Positions 1 to 8,982 of a stretch of DNA of 64,000 nucleotides are shown here, piece by piece. Numbering within the stretch: the first letter of the stretch is position 1; each line of letters starts with the position of its first letter. Position numbers and translations under genes: made by a program. This DNA comes from Daejeonella sp. H1SJ63 (GTDB lineage Bacteria; Bacteroidota; Bacteroidia; Sphingobacteriales; Sphingobacteriaceae): positions 76,464 through 140,463 of the forward strand of contig NZ_JARKMZ010000005.1 of the NCBI RefSeq assembly GCF_029360775.1, given 5' to 3'. The notes beneath the pieces were generated by a model that saw only the letters and a list, made by a program, of their open reading frames with translations, was not told the origin of the DNA and searched no databases.

Positions 1-371
1 CCCGATACCGGACTGGCAATTGATCCGCCCAAAGCTGCAATTGGAACCGGAATCTTTGTCCTGCCTTCAATTATCCAGGCCGTTTCCTTTACACCACGCT
101 CCCATACAGGCACCATCAGCTCCTGCAGATAAACCCTGTCAAAGCCATATTCTTCCATTAACTTCTTTGTCCATTCCACAGATTTTTGGGCATTAACAGA
201 ACCACTAAGCCTCGGTCCAATCTTTTTGCATAAATATTCCAGATTCTTATAGGTATGACCAGAGGCTAAGGCCTCATCATAGATCCTGCGAACCATAATT
301 GAATCCTTGTTTTGAGCTTGTAACGAACTCACCAGAAATAATGCAGAAAACAGAGTCTTTAAAAATTTCAT
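1..371 (-). CDS. M28-family zinc peptidase, N-terminal part (cut by window edge)
   Basis: The reading frame starts with ATG at 371 and stays open to base 1, so only about 123 N-terminal residues are visible. It opens with a signal peptide (MKFLKTLFSALFLVSSLQAQ), followed by a segment reading YDEALASGHTYKNLEYLCKK and then IGPRLSGS, which is characteristic of secreted M28 aminopeptidases of the carboxypeptidase Q type in Bacteroidota. The zinc ligands lie outside the window. The start is 20 nt downstream of the recG stop, so it is probably the last visible gene of the operon that begins near 3984. The family assignment is from recognition of the N-terminal motif only. Confidence 0.75.
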   Translation of the reverse strand, partial: MKFLKTLFSALFLVSSLQAQNKDSIMVRRIYDEALASGHTYKNLEYLCKKIGPRLSGSVNAQKSVEWTKKLMEEYGFDRVYLQELMVPVWERGVKETAWIIEGRTKIPVPIAALGGSIASPVS

Positions 372-391
372 TCGTATAATTTATTGTTGTT

Positions 392-2497
392 TCAGGATAT
401 TTTATCCCAGCTTATTCCGGGAGTTTTTTTATTAAAATATTGTCTGAGCAGCAAGTTAGACCCGCTTTTAAGTTCAGGATCTTCATCAAGCAACTGAATA
501 ACAGTTTGCCTGGCTTCAATAAGGATATTCTGATCAAGAGCAAGATCGGCTAGTTTCAGATCCAGCACTCCGCTCTGCTGTGTACCTTCAATATTCCCCG
601 GTCCGCGAAGCTGCAGATCGATCTCGGCAATCTCAAAACCATCATTTGTTCTGACCATGGTATCGAGCCTCTTTCTGGCATCAGTGCTGAGTTTGTTCCC
701 CGACATCAGTATACAAAAAGATTGTTCTGCCCCCCTTCCAACACGCCCCCTCAGCTGATGAAGCTGAGAAAGACCAAAACGCTCAGCATTCTCAATGATC
801 ATTACACTTGCATTGGGGACATTCACGCCAACCTCAATTACTGTAGTAGCTACCATGATCTGAGTTTCACCTCTCACAAAGCGCTGCATCTCAGAAGCTT
901 TATCTTTCGAATTAAGCTTGCCGTGTACAATACTGATCTGATACTGAGGCATTGGAAATACATCAGAAATAGCTTCAATACCTGCTTCGAGATAGAGCAA
1001 ATCAAGTTTTTCACTCTCCTTAATTAATGGGTAAACTATATAAATCTGCCTGCCTTTGGATATCTCATCACGCATAAAGCTGAACATCTGCTGACGCTGG
1101 CTGTGATACATGTGAACAGTCCGGATAGGCTTTCTGCCTGCAGGAAGTTCATTAATTGCAGAGATATCCAGATCACCGTAAAGGGTCATAGCCAAAGTTC
1201 GCGGAATCGGAGTTGCTGTCATCACCAGAACATGAGGAGGAATAATATTCTTACGCCAGAGTTTGGCACGCTGCTCAACACCAAAGCGGTGCTGCTCATC
1301 AATTACCACAAGGCCCAGATTTTTAAACTGCACCACATCTTCGATCAATGCATGTGTGCCAACAAGAATCTGCAGCTCACCATTCTCCAGACGTTCATGC
1401 AATGTCCTCCTTGCCTTTTTTTTAGTTGAGCCTGTCAATACCTCTATATTAACAAAATCGTCTCCCAGAAGGCTTTTAATTGACAAATAATGCTGTTGTG
1501 CAAGAATCTCAGTAGGAGCCATTAAACAGGCCTGAAATCCATTATCAATCGCAAGAAGCATGATCATCAAAGCTACAACGGTTTTTCCGCTTCCAACATC
1601 TCCCTGAACAAGTCTGTTCATTTGAATACCCCTTTGGGTATCCTGCCTGATCTCCTTAATTACCCTCTTTTGAGCATTGGTGAGTTCAAAAGGTAGTCTT
1701 TCATTATAAAAAGTATTGAAATAATGACCTACATTACCAAAAACAGATCCTTTGAACTTCTGTGTACGATACATTTTGCTCCTCAGAAGTTTCAGCTGTA
1801 TAAAAAACAGTTCTTCAAACTTCAGGCGCTGCCTGGCTGCTTTCAGAGCTTCATTATTATCCGGGAAGTGAATATTATACAAGGCTCTTGCCCTTCCAAT
1901 CAGCTTATTCTTCTCCAAAATATATTGAGGAATAGTCTCCTCCACCTCCCTGATTACCTGATCGATCAATGTTGCCTGTATACGCTGAATGCCCTTGGTA
2001 TCAAGACTAAATTGCTTTAATTTCTCGGTTGAGCTGTAAACCGGTTGCAAACTGATATTACCTTTATTAGTGTTCCCCGGTTTATAAAGTTCAATTTCAG
2101 GATGTGAAATAGAGAAATGCCCGTTAAACAGTACCGGCTTCCCAAAAACTATATATGCCGACCCTGCTTCCACCATCCTTTCCATCCATCTGATACTTTG
2201 AAACCAGACCAGTTCCATAATGCCTGTATCATCCTTAAAACGGGCTACAAGCCTTTTTGTATGTTTTTCGCCAATAATTTCTTTGGAAATTACGCGGCCG
2301 ATGATTTGAATAGCAGGAAGTTCAGGATCAAGTTCATTGATTTTATAGAAACGGGTCCTGTCGATATAGCGGAAAGGATAGTAACACAGCAGATCAGCGT
2401 AAGTGAATATTCCAAGATCCTTCCTAAGTATCTCAGCCCGCTGAGAACCTACACCTTTTAAATATTCAACAGGGGTTTTTAAGATCTGATCTGTCAA
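392..2497 (-). CDS. recG: ATP-dependent DNA helicase RecG
   Basis: RecG is a superfamily 2 helicase that remodels stalled replication forks and branch-migrates Holliday junctions. The 701-residue protein has the N-terminal wedge/OB region (about residues 1-230), a Walker A motif GDVGSGKT near residue 300, the DEQH box in DEQHRFG, the TATPIPRT motif and a C-terminal helicase domain with QLRGRVGRG. Length is normal for the family. The ATG overlaps the stop of the upstream EamA transporter gene by 4 nt, indicating translational coupling, and an M28 peptidase gene follows after 20 nt. Confidence 0.97.
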   Translation of the reverse strand: MTDQILKTPVEYLKGVGSQRAEILRKDLGIFTYADLLCYYPFRYIDRTRFYKINELDPELPAIQIIGRVISKEIIGEKHTKRLVARFKDDTGIMELVWFQSIRWMERMVEAGSAYIVFGKPVLFNGHFSISHPEIELYKPGNTNKGNISLQPVYSSTEKLKQFSLDTKGIQRIQATLIDQVIREVEETIPQYILEKNKLIGRARALYNIHFPDNNEALKAARQRLKFEELFFIQLKLLRSKMYRTQKFKGSVFGNVGHYFNTFYNERLPFELTNAQKRVIKEIRQDTQRGIQMNRLVQGDVGSGKTVVALMIMLLAIDNGFQACLMAPTEILAQQHYLSIKSLLGDDFVNIEVLTGSTKKKARRTLHERLENGELQILVGTHALIEDVVQFKNLGLVVIDEQHRFGVEQRAKLWRKNIIPPHVLVMTATPIPRTLAMTLYGDLDISAINELPAGRKPIRTVHMYHSQRQQMFSFMRDEISKGRQIYIVYPLIKESEKLDLLYLEAGIEAISDVFPMPQYQISIVHGKLNSKDKASEMQRFVRGETQIMVATTVIEVGVNVPNASVMIIENAERFGLSQLHQLRGRVGRGAEQSFCILMSGNKLSTDARKRLDTMVRTNDGFEIAEIDLQLRGPGNIEGTQQSGVLDLKLADLALDQNILIEARQTVIQLLDEDPELKSGSNLLLRQYFNKKTPGISWDKIS

Positions 2498-3432
2498 TCG
2501 GGTTCAGGGCTAATTCCGGAACTATTGTTAGCCGGCATTTTAAAAAATATCTCCTTGATCGTATCCACATTAAAGACTATAACTGCAGCAAACAGCAATA
2601 AATAGGCATATAACTGGTAAAGGCTTATTCCTTCGTGAAAATAGAAAAATGCGACTGCAAAAGCAACAATAGGATTTATGTAAATGATGATCCCAAGTGT
2701 TGAGGAAGGCATGCCGCTCAATGCAAAAAGGCTGAGATAAAGTGGAATAATTGTGAAAACTATAGAAATAACAATGATAATAAACCAAAAATATGGGTCG
2801 CTGGGAATAGAGGTAAAATCATTGATATAAAAAGGAAGAAGAATTAGTACGGCAATGATCAGTTGAAATCCCAGCATATTAAACTTATCAATACGTACAA
2901 TAACCTTTTGAACAATGAGGTAAAAACTATAAAAGGAAGCCACAATTACTGACCACATAACGTCTCTTGCTGATCCCTGTGCCAATATTACAATACTTAT
3001 ACTTGCAACACCCAGCGCAATCAGCTTAAACCCTGAAAGCTTCTCTCTAAGAATAAGAAATCCACTAAATGCTGTAATAAGCGGACAAACCATATAGGCA
3101 AATGCAGCTGATTTCAGATTCACATTATTCACAGCATATATATAAGTGAACCAATTACCAGTGATCAGAATACCTGCCAGAATACTTAAAAAGATTATTC
3201 GGTTCCTGCCTGATTTTTCTTCTGCCTTTAAAAAATCAAGATCGGCCTGAAGCTGTTTTCTTCGGAATAATCCAATATATGCCCAGGTAATCAGCAGTGA
3301 GGATAAAATTCTGTAATACAGAATTTGTTCAGAGGGATGATCCTGAATTGCCCTAAGGGGTATGGCAAAAAATCCCCACATTACAACCGAGAATAATGCG
3401 GCTAAAAAATATTTTATTCTTCCTGATTTCAA
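2494..3432 (-). CDS. EamA/DMT-family transporter
   Basis: This 312-residue protein is almost entirely hydrophobic, with about ten predicted membrane segments arranged as two EamA repeats (roughly residues 8-140 and 155-290). It belongs to the drug/metabolite transporter superfamily; the opening MWGFFAIPLRAIQ followed by an early arginine-rich loop resembles the RarD branch. The substrate cannot be inferred. It sits 2 nt after the ridA gene and overlaps recG by 4 nt, so the three are cotranscribed, although no functional link is evident. Confidence 0.88.
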   Translation of the reverse strand: MKSGRIKYFLAALFSVVMWGFFAIPLRAIQDHPSEQILYYRILSSLLITWAYIGLFRRKQLQADLDFLKAEEKSGRNRIIFLSILAGILITGNWFTYIYAVNNVNLKSAAFAYMVCPLITAFSGFLILREKLSGFKLIALGVASISIVILAQGSARDVMWSVIVASFYSFYLIVQKVIVRIDKFNMLGFQLIIAVLILLPFYINDFTSIPSDPYFWFIIIVISIVFTIIPLYLSLFALSGMPSSTLGIIIYINPIVAFAVAFFYFHEGISLYQLYAYLLLFAAVIVFNVDTIKEIFFKMPANNSSGISPEPD

Positions 3433-3434
3433 GA

Positions 3435-3815
3435 TCAGGCTTTAACAGCTATTAAAGAGATCTCGACATTGACATGTTTGGGCAATCCCAGAACAGCAAC
3501 TGTCTCTCTGGCCGGGAAATCTGATGTAAAAAAAGAACCATAAACTTCATTGACTTCAGCAAAATGCTTCATGTCGCTCAGAAATATTGTGGTTTTAACC
3601 ACATTCTGAAATCCAAGTCCTGCAGTTGAAAGTAAAGCTTTCAGGTTTTTCATTACCTGCATGGCTTCTTCAGAAACAGAACCTGAAACAAGTTCACCGC
3701 TTTCAGGATTGATAGGAATCTGCCCTGAAATAAACAACATATTGCCAGTCTGTACAGCCTGACTGTATGGTCCGATCGGTTCAGGAGCTTTGTCGGTATA
3801 GATAATTGATTTCAT
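3435..3815 (-). CDS. ridA: RidA-family reactive enamine/imine deaminase
   Basis: RidA hydrolyses reactive 2-aminoacrylate-type enamines released by PLP enzymes in the cytosol. The 126-residue length is typical. Visible hallmarks are the N-terminal APEPIGPYSQAV, the LFISGQIPINPE strand, the conserved arginine in the DFPARETVAV segment and the C-terminal VEISLIAV. It is the second gene of the operon that runs from a small membrane protein (31 nt upstream) to the EamA transporter and recG. Confidence 0.94.
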   Translation of the reverse strand: MKSIIYTDKAPEPIGPYSQAVQTGNMLFISGQIPINPESGELVSGSVSEEAMQVMKNLKALLSTAGLGFQNVVKTTIFLSDMKHFAEVNEVYGSFFTSDFPARETVAVLGLPKHVNVEISLIAVKA

Positions 3816-3846
3816 ATTGATAATGCTTTAGCCTGTATATCCTGAA

Positions 3847-3984
3847 TCAGAATACATACCATTGGAGCAACTTATAAATTACTCCTGCCAGAAACATAAT
3901 AATAGCGGTAGTGTTTATAATATGCATAACCTTGAGATTAAAACTCTTCGGCCTGTTGGGATCGTTCTTTCTAAAAAAATACAT
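3847..3984 (-). CDS. small single-pass membrane protein, 45 residues (DUF6728-like)
   Basis: An ATG at 3984 opens a 45-codon frame ending in TGA at 3847. The protein begins MYFFRKNDPNRPKSFNLKVM and continues with one hydrophobic helix (about residues 22-42, TTAIIMFLAGVIYKLLQW). The FRKxDPNRP motif plus one membrane helix matches, from memory, a small conserved Bacteroidota family now called DUF6728. It stands 31 nt upstream of ridA and just after the ompA terminator, so it heads the ridA-EamA-recG operon. Function is unknown; the family name needs a profile search. Confidence 0.65.
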   Translation of the reverse strand: MYFFRKNDPNRPKSFNLKVMHIINTTAIIMFLAGVIYKLLQWYVF

Positions 3985-4002
3985 TGAGATAAAATTATTA
4001 AA

Positions 4003-4040
4003 TAAAAAAAAGAGTCCCGAATATTCGGGACTCTTTTTTT
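4003..4040 (-). terminator. intrinsic terminator after ompA
   Basis: A perfect palindrome with arms AAGAGTCCCGAAT and ATTCGGGACTCTT is flanked by A-runs on one side and T-runs on the other, 29 nt past the ompA stop. It can act on the minus strand for ompA and has the symmetry of a bidirectional terminator. Confidence 0.92.
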
Positions 4041-4068
4041 ACAATATGCTTAAATACAGTATTGTTTA

Positions 4069-5439
4069 TTATTGTTGTTTGATCTCAACACGACGGTTCT
4101 GAGAACGTCCGGCTTCAGTAGCATTTGATGCTACTGGACGGCTTTCGCCATAAGCTGTAATTGAAACTCTGTTAGCAGCAACACCAGCGTTAACCAGGTA
4201 AGTTTTAACTGAATTAGCTCTGTCTCTTGATAAAGTCATGTTGTACTCTTCAGTACCTTCAGCAGAAGCGTGACCATCTAACTGAACAACCGCATTAGAG
4301 TTAGCTTTCAAGTTAGAAGCAACGCCATCAAGGATAGAGTAAGATGAAGTTCTCAATACAGATGAATTGAACTCAAACTGGATTGGAAGAGATGGACCAG
4401 CAGCAAACTCAGGGCATCCGTTTAATGCAGCAGTACCTTTAACAGTAGGGCAAGCATCTTTTGAATCCGGCACACCGTCAGCATCAACATCTAATGGACA
4501 ACCTGAACCGTCAACTTTGATACCGGCTTCAGTGTTAGGGCATTTGTCTAACTTATCAGCAACACCGTCACCGTCTGAATCTTTTAACAGATCAGCAGCT
4601 TCTAATGTATTTACACGACCTTTTAATGCCTCAACTTCATTACGTAATGTAGGATCTTTTAATTCATCATACATCATAGCGACTGGATTAACCCAATCTA
4701 AATTTGGTTTAGAAGTAGAACCTAAAGAGAATTCTAAACCAGCTGAAGTGTAAGACCACTTATCTTTTGAAGTCGGTTTAGCATAAACACCATCAAAGTT
4801 ATCATTATCTAAGAAATTCATAGTATATCCAAGATCAAAATTTACGCGCTCAGATACTTTGAATTTAACACCAGCACCAACCGGAACTACAACTTCTTTA
4901 ACATATTTATTGTCTCTGTTATCACCAGCTTTACCTTTCCAGTCAAATGGAACTCTTGGAGCATATGCTGCAAGACCCCAACCCGCTTTAACGATAAAAT
5001 TTACTGCATTCTCTCTTTGAAGGAAATCGATTGAACCAACATTCACAACACCACTTAATGTTGCAGTATAGCCTAAATCAGTTTCGAATGAAGAAAAACT
5101 TCCCGGGGCAACATATGATTTGGACGGATCATTCTCGCCAGAAACTTTTCCACTTACTAAGCCTAATTCTAAACCGAAAGTGTGATCTAACTGCTTACGT
5201 AATGATAGTCCGTAACCAAGATTAAGATTTGGTTTATTGAAATCATTGGTTCCGCCGATTAGAACTCCAGGAGCTAAAATACCGGCATTAACGCCTAAAC
5301 TCCATGTTCTGTACTGACCTCTGCCACCAAATACCTTGGCAGAAGAGCTAGTAGCGTTCTGAGCATTGGAAACCTCTACGAGTCCCAATACAGCTACTAA
5401 TGAAAACGCGAGGGCTTTCTTTAATGTAGAATAATTCAT
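4069..5439 (-). CDS. ompA: OmpA-family outer-membrane protein with TSP3 repeats
   Basis: This is a major outer-membrane porin-like protein that anchors the membrane to peptidoglycan. The ATG at 5439 (MNYSTLKKALAFSLVAVLGL) gives a clean signal peptide ending near SNAQ; an in-frame TTG at 5463 is less plausible. After a beta-barrel region (about residues 35-240) come calcium-binding thrombospondin type 3 repeats (DSDGDGVADKLDKCPN and DVDADGVPDSKDACP, about residues 285-335). The C-terminal OmpA domain carries the peptidoglycan-binding LSRDRANSVKTYLV and GESRPVASN motifs. It has its own strong promoter and terminator, consistent with a highly expressed monocistronic gene. Confidence 0.95.
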   Translation of the reverse strand: MNYSTLKKALAFSLVAVLGLVEVSNAQNATSSSAKVFGGRGQYRTWSLGVNAGILAPGVLIGGTNDFNKPNLNLGYGLSLRKQLDHTFGLELGLVSGKVSGENDPSKSYVAPGSFSSFETDLGYTATLSGVVNVGSIDFLQRENAVNFIVKAGWGLAAYAPRVPFDWKGKAGDNRDNKYVKEVVVPVGAGVKFKVSERVNFDLGYTMNFLDNDNFDGVYAKPTSKDKWSYTSAGLEFSLGSTSKPNLDWVNPVAMMYDELKDPTLRNEVEALKGRVNTLEAADLLKDSDGDGVADKLDKCPNTEAGIKVDGSGCPLDVDADGVPDSKDACPTVKGTAALNGCPEFAAGPSLPIQFEFNSSVLRTSSYSILDGVASNLKANSNAVVQLDGHASAEGTEEYNMTLSRDRANSVKTYLVNAGVAANRVSITAYGESRPVASNATEAGRSQNRRVEIKQQ

Positions 5440-5484
5440 AATTGTTTTTTTAAAGGTTAACAAATTTCATTAGTGTAATTTACA

Positions 5485-5515
5485 CAAAAATAGTCATAAG
5501 TTTGACTTGTGCAAA
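5485..5515 (-). promoter_or_regulatory. Bacteroidota-type promoter of ompA
   Basis: On the minus strand a -33 TTTG (5515-5512) is followed after 19 nt by TATTTTTG (5492-5485), an exact match to the Bacteroidota -7 consensus TAnnTTTG. Transcription would start about 40 nt upstream of the ompA ATG at 5439. Confidence 0.75.
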
Positions 5516-5600
5516 TAATCAAATACTATTCCAATCATTTTCATCAATAAAAATTAATGCACAATTTCTTTTACTCCTGAAATAAAATAATGTTACAGTC

Positions 5601-6890
5601 ATGAAATATTTTTGCATCGACAAGCAACTTTTCGAGTTAAATCGTCAGAATTTCACAAAAAAGCTTCAAAAGAACTCAATAGCAATATTTCAGTCGAACG
5701 ATGAATTCCCAAGAAGCGGTGATCAAAGTTTTATTTTCAAACAAAATCCTGATCTTTTTTATCTCAGCGGAATTGATCAGGAACAAAGTATCTTAATCTT
5801 ATTCCCCGACTGTCCCAATCCACTATACAGGGAAGTCCTGTTTTTAAGACAGACCAATGAACATATTGCAGTTTGGGAAGGTCATAAACTAAGCGTTCAG
5901 GAAGCCAGAAAGGTTTCGGGTATTCAAAATATTTACTGGCTCGATGAATTCTGGAATATTCTGCCTGCAGTTATTAATTATGCAGAATACATCTATCTGA
6001 ATACAAACGAAAACGACCGCTATGCTCATGAGGTTCCATACAGGGATATCAGGTTTATTGAAAAACTGAAAAGTCTTTATCCTTTACATCGCTATGAACG
6101 TGCGGCACCTATTTTAAGAGACCTGCGTCCGGTTAAATCCGACATTGAAATTGAGCTGACCAAAAAAGCTTGCGGCATAACCCGGGATGCATTTATCCGT
6201 GTTCTGAAATATGTAAAACCGGGAGTTGCCGAATACGAAATTGAAGCAGAGATTATTCATGAGTTTATCCGTCAGCGGGCAACCGGTCATGCTTATGCAC
6301 CAATCATCGCCTCCGGAAAAAATGCCAATATCCTTCACTACAATGATAATAATCAGATTTGTTTGGATGGCGATGTGATATTATTTGATTTCGGCGCCGA
6401 ATATGCCAATTATAATGCCGATCTGAGTCGTTCTGTACCTGTTAACGGACGTTTCAGCAAAAGACAAAAAGATGTCTATAATGCCGTACTCCGGATCATG
6501 AAAGAGGCTAAAAAAATGCTGTTGCCGGGAACTGTCTGGAATGAATATCATGAAGAAGTTGGCAAAGTAGTTGAATCTGAACTTATTGGATTAGGCCTGC
6601 TTGATAAACACGATGTAGCCAGACAGGATCCTAAAATGCCCCTTTATAAAAAATATTTTATGCATGGCACTTCACATCATCTGGGAGTTGATGTACATGA
6701 TTTTGCGAGCAGATACAAAGCCTTTGAAGCAGGCAACATCCTTACCTGTGAGCCCGGAATTTATATTCAGAAAGAAGGACTGGGGATCAGGCTTGAGAAT
6801 GATATCCTCCTGACTAAAAACGGCAACATCGACCTGATGGCAGATATTCCTCTGGAAGCAGAGGAAATTGAAGGGATTATGAATTCTTAA
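5601..6890 (+). CDS. pepP: Xaa-Pro aminopeptidase (M24B, aminopeptidase P)
   Basis: This cytosolic metallopeptidase removes an N-terminal residue preceding proline. The 429-residue protein has an N-terminal AMP_N domain (about 1-140, including FYLSGIDQEQSILILFPD) and a pita-bread catalytic domain. Metal ligands are visible in LFDFGAEYANYNADLSR (both Asp), MHGTSHHLGVDVHD (His), CEPGIYI (Glu) and RLENDILL (Glu). The ATG at 5601 follows a 162-nt divergent region shared with ompA. Its 3' end overlaps the convergent meaB gene by 14 nt. Confidence 0.94.
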   Translation: MKYFCIDKQLFELNRQNFTKKLQKNSIAIFQSNDEFPRSGDQSFIFKQNPDLFYLSGIDQEQSILILFPDCPNPLYREVLFLRQTNEHIAVWEGHKLSVQEARKVSGIQNIYWLDEFWNILPAVINYAEYIYLNTNENDRYAHEVPYRDIRFIEKLKSLYPLHRYERAAPILRDLRPVKSDIEIELTKKACGITRDAFIRVLKYVKPGVAEYEIEAEIIHEFIRQRATGHAYAPIIASGKNANILHYNDNNQICLDGDVILFDFGAEYANYNADLSRSVPVNGRFSKRQKDVYNAVLRIMKEAKKMLLPGTVWNEYHEEVGKVVESELIGLGLLDKHDVARQDPKMPLYKKYFMHGTSHHLGVDVHDFASRYKAFEAGNILTCEPGIYIQKEGLGIRLENDILLTKNGNIDLMADIPLEAEEIEGIMNS

Positions 6891-7785
6891 CCGAATCCAG
6901 AAAACTATCTACAAAATTATACAGATTAAAATCAGGCTTTGAGGAAGCATTAAGCAATGCTTCCTGAAGCTTTAACCTGTTGATATCACGCATTTTATGA
7001 TGCCTGATTAGTTTCCAGGCCTTTTCAGAAAGTAAAAACTGACGCCGTTGGTTTTGACTGAAAGAATGTTCTTTAATGGCAGTCATAAGCTCATCTATAC
7101 CCCTGGCCTGATCAGCCACAGTATTAATAACCGGAATATTCTCTTCCTTTTGATGGACCAGCTTTTTCAGATTATTAGCGAATGCCTCTGCACCCTCACG
7201 ATCAGATTTATTGACTACAAAAATATCTGCAATCTCCATCAGCCCCGACTTCATTCCCTGAATCTCATCACCCGATTCAGGAACAAGCACTACAATACTG
7301 ATATCTGCAAGTCCGGCTATCTCAACTTCCGACTGACCAACACCAACCGTCTCAACAAGAATATAGTCAAACCCCACTGATTTCAGAAGATCTGTCATCT
7401 CAATAGTTTTAGCCGACAAGCCTCCCAGTGAGCCACGGGTAGCAAGAGAACGAATAAAAACACCCGGCTTATTAAACTGTTCTGACATCCTGATCCGATC
7501 GCCAAGCAAAGAGCCAAGGTTGAAAGGAGAGCTGGGATCTATCGCTAAAACAGCAACCGATTTCCCTTCAGCACTCAGTTTATTAATTATGGTATTTACC
7601 AGGGTACTTTTACCGGCTCCCGGAGGACCGGTAATTCCAATTACCGGTGTGTTTTGTGGTTTTAACTCTCTGAGAAGTTCCTCTGATCCGGGCAGATCAT
7701 TCTCAAGCAGGGTCAATGCTCTGGCAAGACTCAGAAAATTACCGGCTTTTACCTGACTCTGTATATGAGAAACTGTTAGTACCAT
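6877..7785 (-). CDS. meaB: MeaB/ArgK-type G3E GTPase (methylmalonyl-CoA mutase chaperone)
   Basis: MeaB protects and reloads adenosylcobalamin-dependent methylmalonyl-CoA mutase using GTP. The 302-residue protein carries Walker A GPPGAGKST (about residues 53-61), the VLAIDPSSPF and GDRIRM motifs, SLATRGSLGGLS, ILVETVGVGQSEV and the NKSD guanine-specificity motif, all typical of the family. No mutase gene lies in the window. It converges on pepP with a 14-nt overlap and no terminator between them. Confidence 0.92.
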   Translation of the reverse strand: MVLTVSHIQSQVKAGNFLSLARALTLLENDLPGSEELLRELKPQNTPVIGITGPPGAGKSTLVNTIINKLSAEGKSVAVLAIDPSSPFNLGSLLGDRIRMSEQFNKPGVFIRSLATRGSLGGLSAKTIEMTDLLKSVGFDYILVETVGVGQSEVEIAGLADISIVVLVPESGDEIQGMKSGLMEIADIFVVNKSDREGAEAFANNLKKLVHQKEENIPVINTVADQARGIDELMTAIKEHSFSQNQRRQFLLSEKAWKLIRHHKMRDINRLKLQEALLNASSKPDFNLYNFVDSFLDSVKNS

Positions 7786-7917
7786 TAATTTACTTCATTA
7801 AGCTTAAGCCAATATGCAACAACAAACTGAATTCAGATTATATAATTTTCTAAATCTGCTTATCATCCAAATTATCTAAGTTTGTACAAATAAAAGCAAT
7901 TTATCATACCATAAGCT

Positions 7918-8913
7918 TTGAAAGATTTGAACATTTCAGTTGTTATTCCAAACTATAATGGTGTGCATCTTTTCCCCGAGACTCTTCCTGCACTTTATCA
8001 ATCACTGGAATATACCGGAAAGAAGTATGAAATCATAATTGCAGATGATTGCTCAACCGATAGTTCATTAGAGTTTATCAAACGCAATTTTCCGGAAATC
8101 ATCCTGCTCAGGAATGAAAAAAATTCCGGATTCTCTGCAACTATAAACAAAGGGATATTTGCTGCCAAAAACGAACTTGTTTTATTGCTGAACAGTGATG
8201 TGAAACTAACCGAATCTTATTTCACTGAACAGTTCAGGTATTTTGAACTGCCCGACACTTTTGGGGTAATGGGCAAAATCATTGGATGGAATGATGAATT
8301 GATACAGGACGGCGCCAAATATCCTGAAATGCAGGGGTTCAAATTGAAAACTTCCCTGAACTGCCTTGTTGAAGACCCAAAAGAAAACGAGTTTATTCCA
8401 AGTCTTTACCTTTCAGGAGCTAATGCATTGGTCAGAAGGGAAACTCTTCATTTGCTTGGTGGTTTTAATGAATTGTACAGTCCATTCTATATTGAAGATG
8501 TTGATCTTTCAGTAAGAGCATGGCGTTGTGGTTTCAGATGCTATTTTGAACCTCTTGCCGTTTGCAGGCATAAAACCTCCGAAAGCATCCGCACCAAAGA
8601 AAAGAAACTTTATATCCGCACCATATACAACAGGAATAAATTCTACTTTCATGCAATTCACCTCAGTGGCTTAAGTTTTGCGGGGTGGCTCATACAAACC
8701 TTGCCGGAACTGTTATTTCGTTTGCTAAGTTTCAGAACTGATTACCTTAAATCATTTTCTGAACTGATCAGAAACCGTGCTCAGATAAAACAATCAGTAA
8801 CAGATTTTGATCAAATATGTCAGAAGACCGGCATAAAATTAAGCCTGAAAGAAGTCAGAAAAATAATAGTTAAGTCGCTAAAAAACAGGAAAATATCATT
8901 TTTCAGAAACTAA
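7918..8913 (+). CDS. GT2-family glycosyltransferase
   Basis: The 331-residue GT-A glycosyltransferase probably transfers a sugar onto a cell-surface glycan or lipid carrier at the cytosolic face. It opens with ISVVIPNYNG, then has DDCSTDSS (nucleotide binding), LLLNSDVKL (DxD position) and an acceptor-side FYIEDVDLSVRAWR motif. The start must be the TTG at 7918, because no in-frame ATG precedes the conserved first strand. TAAGTTTG at 7877-7884 matches the -7 promoter consensus. It is the first gene of a set with the ABC exporter at 8983 and a second GT2 at 10818. Confidence 0.88.
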   Translation: MKDLNISVVIPNYNGVHLFPETLPALYQSLEYTGKKYEIIIADDCSTDSSLEFIKRNFPEIILLRNEKNSGFSATINKGIFAAKNELVLLLNSDVKLTESYFTEQFRYFELPDTFGVMGKIIGWNDELIQDGAKYPEMQGFKLKTSLNCLVEDPKENEFIPSLYLSGANALVRRETLHLLGGFNELYSPFYIEDVDLSVRAWRCGFRCYFEPLAVCRHKTSESIRTKEKKLYIRTIYNRNKFYFHAIHLSGLSFAGWLIQTLPELLFRLLSFRTDYLKSFSELIRNRAQIKQSVTDFDQICQKTGIKLSLKEVRKIIVKSLKNRKISFFRN

Positions 8914-8982
8914 AGCCCCAAAATACCCTCATTCAGGGAAGCTAATCTTCAAAATGATTAACTTTACAGCTTAATTCAACCA

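Noticed and set aside
5440-5463. TTG start for ompA at 5463
   Set aside because: The ATG at 5439 begins directly with a normal signal peptide and fits the promoter spacing.
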